Source of the DNA: JAGOSA01 sp043718505
GTDB lineage: Bacteria; Patescibacteriota; Minisyncoccia; Phycocordibacterales; UBA9973
Length of the DNA: 42,989 bases
Direction: 5' to 3'
Assembly (NCBI GenBank): GCA_043718505.1
Contig: JAYSVN010000037.1
Location: forward strand, 1 to 42,989
In this document: positions 39,649 through 42,989 of the stretch, in pieces
Position numbering within the stretch: the first letter of the stretch is position 1
Layout of the letters: every line of letters starts with the position of its first letter
Translations under genes and position numbers: made by a program
Notes under the pieces: model-generated
Database searches by the model: none
Told to the model about the DNA's origin: nothing
What the model saw: the letters and a program-made list of their open reading frames with translations, nothing else

Positions 39649-40749
39649 TTAGATCCCCTCTCCCCTCAATTCCTCCATAATTTTTTTAGCTTTGCTTGAA
39701 AGTTTCTGAGGTAATTCTATATCGAGCTTTACCAAGAAATCACCACGGGAATGTTTGCCGGTCGGTACGCCTTTATTTTTTATACGCAATATTTCACCAA
39801 AAGTAGCGCCTGCAGGAATAGAAATTTCGACTGGGCCATCCAAAGTTTCAACTTTGTAGTCAGCACCAAGCAGCGCATCAGAAAGACGAATTGAAAGCGG
39901 GCTTGAAAGGTTAGAGCCTTCGCGAGCAATGGTTTTGTGTTTTTCAACACGGACCTTGATATAGAGATCTCCAGTAGTACCGTGCGGAACAGCTTCTCCC
40001 ATACCAGACAAGCGAATCATTTCGCCATTTTCAATACCCGCCGGAATAACAACTTCAATTCTTTCTTCTTTTCTTTGCACACCAAGGCCGCGGCAGGTTG
40101 GGCAGGGTTCCTTTGGTACTTTGCCGGCACCATGACATTTTGAACATTCCTGAACTGCAGTAAATGAACCAAGGATTGAACGCTTTGTTTCGCGAACCTG
40201 ACCCTTACCATTACATTTGTCACAAGTAATTGTCTCAGTACCCGGCTTTGCGCCGTTACCATGACATGTCTGGCAGGTTGAAGTTTTATTGATCACCAGC
40301 ATTCGTGTTGAACCAAAAATTGATTCGACAAAAGGAATAGCGATTTCAGTTGAAATATCGCTGCCGCGTGGTTTGCCACGACGGCCACTCATACCCCCTC
40401 CAAAAAATTCAGAAAAAATATCGCCGATATCAAACTCCTGCCCGCCACCGTTTTGGAAACCGGAAAAATCGAAGCCGCCAAAACCTGCCGGATCAAAACC
40501 ACCCTGCTGGCCGAATCCACCCTGGCCAAAACCCTGACCGTCAAATGTTTGTCCGTACGTATCATATTGTGCGCGCTTTTTTTCATCAGAAAGAATTTGG
40601 TAAGCTTCGTTCACTTCCTTAAACTTGTCAGCATTGCCGTCTTTTTTATCAGGATGGTATTTATGAGCCATTTTGTGAAAAGCTTTTTTTATTTCATCTT
40701 TTGAGGCGCCTTTAGGAACGCCAAGGGTTTCGTAATAGTCTTTTTTCAT
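39649..40749 (-). CDS. dnaJ: Co-chaperone DnaJ (Hsp40)
   Basis: Stimulates DnaK ATPase and delivers unfolded clients. J domain at 1-66 from MKKDYYETLGVPKGAS with His32-Pro33-Asp34; a G/F-rich region about 75-120 (GQGFGQGGFGQQGGFDPAGF); then the four CxxCxGxG zinc repeats (CQTCHGNG, CDKCNGKG, CSKCHGAG, CPTCRGLG); and the two C-terminal beta domains. 366 residues, type I. The start at 40749 is the conserved J-domain start; an upstream extension of 16 residues is non-conserved and would precede the promoter. dnaK and grpE are not in the window. Confidence 0.96.
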   Translation of the reverse strand: MKKDYYETLGVPKGASKDEIKKAFHKMAHKYHPDKKDGNADKFKEVNEAYQILSDEKKRAQYDTYGQTFDGQGFGQGGFGQQGGFDPAGFGGFDFSGFQNGGGQEFDIGDIFSEFFGGGMSGRRGKPRGSDISTEIAIPFVESIFGSTRMLVINKTSTCQTCHGNGAKPGTETITCDKCNGKGQVRETKRSILGSFTAVQECSKCHGAGKVPKEPCPTCRGLGVQRKEERIEVVIPAGIENGEMIRLSGMGEAVPHGTTGDLYIKVRVEKHKTIAREGSNLSSPLSIRLSDALLGADYKVETLDGPVEISIPAGATFGEILRIKNKGVPTGKHSRGDFLVKLDIELPQKLSSKAKKIMEELRGEGI

Positions 40750-40768
40750 AAGTTTTTTTGTATAGTCA

Positions 40769-40801
40769 TTTATACCATTTTTTTCCTTAGTAAACAAGGA
40801 A
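40769..40801 (-). promoter_or_regulatory. dnaJ promoter with overlapping palindrome
   Basis: TTGTTT (40792-40797), 17 nt, TGG-extended TATAAA (40769-40774) on the minus strand; transcript start near 40762 gives a 13-nt leader. TTCCTT-N7-AAGGAA (40783-40801) overlaps the -35 and may be a heat-shock operator. It does not match CIRCE. Confidence 0.55.
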
Positions 40802-40843
40802 TTTGAGCTTGGTATATAAGGGTTTTTTAGATTTTATACTCCT

Positions 40844-41125
40844 TTATATTTTTACTCCTTCTTTCCGGAGTAAGGCAAGTTTAGCTTGCGTGCCTGGTTT
40901 CTTGCCTCGCAAACCATTGTAGCCACCCATCTTACCGTCGCTTCTAATAACTCGGTGACAAGGCACGCCTTTGTTGCTATTTGATTTCATAATAGAACCG
41001 ACTACACGTGCAGCATTTGGACTGCCGGCTTTGGCGGCCACTGCAGCATAGGTCATTGTTTTACCTTTTGGGATGTTGCGAACTATTGCGATAACTTTTT
41101 CTTTAAAATTATTTTTAGAATTCAT
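40844..41125 (-). CDS. MGMT-like O6-alkylguanine alkyltransferase domain protein
   Basis: 93 residues that cover only the DNA-binding and active-site domain of O6-methylguanine methyltransferases: FKEKVIAIVRNIPKGKTMTY, the arginine finger Arg40 in PNAARVVGSIM, and PCHRVI with the acceptor Cys56, then GGYNGLRGKKPGT. As Cys is kept, it could accept an alkyl group, unlike ATL proteins with Trp or Ala. The N-terminal domain of Ada/Ogt is absent. Start taken at ATG 41125, 11 bases inside the MBL gene's end, hence coupled; nine residues more are possible from a TTG-type start at 41152. Confidence 0.88.
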   Translation of the reverse strand: MNSKNNFKEKVIAIVRNIPKGKTMTYAAVAAKAGSPNAARVVGSIMKSNSNKGVPCHRVIRSDGKMGGYNGLRGKKPGTQAKLALLRKEGVKI

Positions 41126-41765
41126 GAGCCTTTCCGTGTTCCAAATTAACAAATTTCATATTAGTTACATTATTTTCAAAAACTCGGAAATGAACCATCC
41201 TACCAAAATCTGAAAGAACAGCGTCATGTACAGGAACAGCAAATTCAGCTTTTGATTCTCTGGCGAATTTTATGGCTTCTTTAATGGCCAGCCACGGTGC
41301 AGCAATTGGAACTGCCAGAACCTTTACTTCCCTTTCAGGCAGGGTAAATGCATCACCCGGGTAAAAAAGTTGCGGGGCTCCATCTTTGATACCAAAAAAA
41401 TAACCTGTATTCATAACTCGGCCAAAGGCCTCAAAAACTTCGGCATGAATTGTGCCCTTGCCTTCGAGCTCAAGATTCTTAATATCTGTTTTTTGGCCGT
41501 CTTCAACAATAGTCGTTTTAATATTTTCTGCTTCACACAATTTTGCGACCGCGCTATTTGTCACAACAATAGCGTTTGGATTTTGTTTCAAAACTGCATG
41601 CAGAGAAGGTACATGGAAATGATCAACGTGTTCATGTGTGATGACGATTGCATCGAGATTTCCAACTTCTTCAAAACCATTTGAAAAACTGCCCGGATCA
41701 GTCATGATTCGAACATCGTCAATTTCTATCAAAAGGGCGCAGTGGCCATATTTGGTGATTTTCAT
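41115..41765 (-). CDS. MBL-fold metal-dependent hydrolase (UlaG-like)
   Basis: 216 residues of the metallo-beta-lactamase fold. KITKYGHCALLIEIDDVRIM and TDPG at the N-terminus, zinc motif THEHVDHFH (His44, His46, Asp48, His49), YPGDAF, and a final VPVHDA. The pattern fits the UlaG-like/L-ascorbate-6-phosphate-lactonase-related branch, whose members are diverse, so no substrate is proposed. An extended -10 (TGC-TATAAT) ends 6 nt before the ATG: the best example of a leaderless promoter here. Confidence 0.88.
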   Translation of the reverse strand: MKITKYGHCALLIEIDDVRIMTDPGSFSNGFEEVGNLDAIVITHEHVDHFHVPSLHAVLKQNPNAIVVTNSAVAKLCEAENIKTTIVEDGQKTDIKNLELEGKGTIHAEVFEAFGRVMNTGYFFGIKDGAPQLFYPGDAFTLPEREVKVLAVPIAAPWLAIKEAIKFARESKAEFAVPVHDAVLSDFGRMVHFRVFENNVTNMKFVNLEHGKAHEF

Positions 41766-41771
41766 ATGTAC

Positions 41772-41780
41772 ATTATAGCA
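41772..41780 (-). promoter_or_regulatory. Perfect extended -10, leaderless
   Basis: TGC-TATAAT on the minus strand ends exactly 6 nt before ATG 41765. Confidence 0.7.
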
Positions 41781-41916
41781 GTTTCTTTTTAATTTTTTGA
41801 GTTATGCTAGGCTGACTTATAGTGTATGGACCAGTTTTTGATCCACTCACAAACTTGATTTATAAGATTGTGGCTGGGCAGTAAAATAGCATTTTTTTAC
41901 ATCTTCTTAGCGCCCT

Positions 41917-41945
41917 TTGACAAAAGCATAATAATCTTATATAGT
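41917..41945 (+). promoter_or_regulatory. Near-consensus promoter with 17-nt spacer
   Basis: TTGACA (41917-41922), 17 nt, TATAGT (41940-41945). Transcription from about 41952 gives a 25-nt leader before ATG 41977, one of few genes here with a real leader. A second TATAGT lies at 41945-41950. Confidence 0.7.
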
Positions 41946-41976
41946 ATAGTAAACACGAACCTTAAAAATCCATACA

Positions 41977-42816
41977 ATGACACAGATTAGACTTTCAAAA
42001 AACCACCTTGCTCTCCGCAAGGCGGGGATTCAGGGTTTAGCAGAACCAGCAAATCTTACTGAAGCAGTAATGCTGATTAAGAGCTGGCTAGGCAAAAGAA
42101 AAGCCAGCTTTTACGGGCTTCGGCTCATTCTGGACAAACCCAATGCTCTTGAAACAGACATTGCTTACCACATCAGTGATGCAATTCGCTCAGTAACTGG
42201 CGACGAGCAAATTGCTTTATGGAATAGTTGTAATCGCGAACTCAAATCGCAAATTCTTATTCCTAATGACACACTCGACACCGAACTATTTCGGATGCTT
42301 GGCTTGCCTTGCTCAGAAATAGTCCGTTCGTACCTCAACAAGTTTGCCTTCCCGGCGCCAATAGACTCTCCCTATTCTACTCACTACACCGATTATGATT
42401 ATGATTCTGGTGAAAGATTAGTAGAAATACTGAAGGGTCTATCAACAATGGAAGCACTTGAACTTGTTAACACGACTGACCTTAGAATTTTCTATCTTGT
42501 CGCAGTCGAGGAAATTCAATATTTCGTTGAAACAGATCCGGAAGAAGGACGTCCCCTCTTTTGCGCATTCGATTATGGCGATCAGGTACCAATGAGGACT
42601 CCGTTCCTGTTTTGGATGCAGTCGACCTGCCCGATGCGTTTCTGGGAACTAGTAGACGAGCTCAAAAACCGTAATTGGGATGAGCTTCGTTCAATGTTTT
42701 ACGAAGTTTTCTACAGAACAAACCGTCCTGTTACAGGCCGGCAAAATGAAATCATTGATAACCCTAGCGAGCAGTATCTTGATGATTTGCTCCGCGACAA
42801 AGACAACGACTACTGA
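41977..42816 (+). CDS. Hypothetical 279-aa protein
   Basis: I do not recognise this protein. It is soluble, acidic overall and mostly helical, with no signal or membrane segment. The N-terminus is basic (MTQIRLSKNHLALRKAGIQG), then helices with LIKSWLGKRKASFYGLRLIL, an acidic Tyr-rich hinge (STHYTDYDYDSGERL), and a C-terminal region rich in Trp, Phe and Arg (FLFWMQSTCPMRFWELVDEL). No catalytic signature is visible. It overlaps the next gene by one base (TGATG), so the pair is translationally coupled and probably acts together. It is driven by one of the strongest promoters in the window. It ends in TGA. Confidence 0.7.
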   Translation: MTQIRLSKNHLALRKAGIQGLAEPANLTEAVMLIKSWLGKRKASFYGLRLILDKPNALETDIAYHISDAIRSVTGDEQIALWNSCNRELKSQILIPNDTLDTELFRMLGLPCSEIVRSYLNKFAFPAPIDSPYSTHYTDYDYDSGERLVEILKGLSTMEALELVNTTDLRIFYLVAVEEIQYFVETDPEEGRPLFCAFDYGDQVPMRTPFLFWMQSTCPMRFWELVDELKNRNWDELRSMFYEVFYRTNRPVTGRQNEIIDNPSEQYLDDLLRDKDNDY

Positions 42817-42989
42817 TGGAAAAAACAAAAAAACCTAAGACCAAAATTCTGGCCACGAGTACAGACATTGTCCCAGCCTACCTTTATACTCAGTATAAAA
42901 AGAAAAAGGAGAAGGAAGTGGCGCGAGAAGTTATACGCATTGCTCAATTCTATGGGAAATTCCTCATGCAGAAACGGATGCAAGCCGAA
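42816..42989 (+). CDS. Hypothetical protein, C-terminus cut by window edge
   Basis: Fifty-eight codons are present from an ATG that shares its A with the TGA of the upstream gene, with no stop before the edge. The N-terminus is lysine-rich (MEKTKKPKTKILATSTDIVP), then a helix-rich segment with KKKKEKEVAREVIRIAQFYG. The basic character suggests a nucleic-acid or protein-binding role, but nothing is recognised. Overlap with the previous gene argues for a functional pair. Confidence 0.6.
   Translation, partial: MEKTKKPKTKILATSTDIVPAYLYTQYKKKKEKEVAREVIRIAQFYGKFLMQKRMQAE

Noticed and set aside
40783..40801. Terminator upstream of dnaJ
   Set aside because: The hairpin is followed by A-residues on the minus strand and overlaps the dnaJ -35, so an operator is more likely.
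41827..41845. TGGACCA/TGATCCA dyad upstream of the MBL gene
   Set aside because: Seven imperfect pairs, no T-run and no link to a promoter element; not enough to call.
1..42989. tRNA or rRNA genes
   Set aside because: I found no T-arm/anticodon-arm arrangement outside coding sequence; the few GGTTCGA hits are inside genes.
1..42989. CRISPR array or intact insertion sequence
   Set aside because: No regularly spaced direct repeats and no transposase seen.
1..42989. Recoded TGA (code 25, Gracilibacteria/Absconditabacteria)
   Set aside because: Genes have no in-frame TGA and the gene at 41977 ends in TGA.

Overview
The window looks like part of a small-genome Patescibacteria (Candidate Phyla Radiation) chromosome, most likely Parcubacteria/Paceibacteria. 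The signs are dense genes with very short spacers, compact aminoacyl-tRNA synthetases (AspRS without the GAD insertion, ThrRS without an N-terminal TGS domain), a membrane protein with a worn Ada-like C-terminal domain, bL9 present, and almost no Shine-Dalgarno sequences. TGA ends at least one gene and is not read through anywhere I looked, so the standard bacterial code fits. At least 17 genes carry a -10 hexamer ending only 5-7 nt before the start codon. Leaderless transcription therefore seems to be the normal mode of expression. I used this spacing to correct several starts (rplI, scpA, aspS, the gene at 18392).

Layout. 1-5134: a truncated exported beta-propeller protein, rsmI, a small membrane protein, an S41 protease, rplI, rpmA (opposite strand), the Ada-like membrane protein and an 84-aa unknown. 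5135-5551 has no protein gene but folds, on the + strand, as a multibranched RNA closed by a 9-bp stem and ended by an intrinsic terminator; I list it as a candidate ncRNA. 5552-9836: an endonuclease-like unknown, an ABC-F ATPase, an OmpR-type two-component pair, and a 23-aa lysine-rich micro-gene. 9837-18295 (minus): an M23 hydrolase, gltX, murG, ftsW, mraY, a D,D-carboxypeptidase, scpB and scpA, i.e. a condensed wall and chromosome-segregation cluster, with a 109-bp inverted-repeat element between murG and ftsW. 18392-27515: an unknown basic protein, aspS, an unknown, two half-size ABC exporters, rplU, corA and cysS.

27524-37306 (all minus) is accessory and is the most interesting coding part. 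From upstream to downstream it holds speH (AdoMet decarboxylase), a DMT exporter, a PRMT-like methyltransferase, a DUF2156/LPG-synthase-C-like protein, a 7-TM protein, a small protein, a GAF histidine kinase, a second methyltransferase, a free-standing AlaRS-like catalytic domain, an S66 (MccF/LD-carboxypeptidase) peptidase, and a core-only AsnRS/AspRS-like enzyme. Two synthetase-like enzymes without tRNA-recognition domains beside an MccF-type peptidase suggest amino-acid activation outside translation, possibly for a small peptide or nucleotide conjugate. That is an inference from family membership and context. thrS, a NUDIX hydrolase, dnaJ, an MGMT-like protein and an MBL hydrolase follow, and the window closes with two overlapping unknown genes behind a near-consensus promoter.
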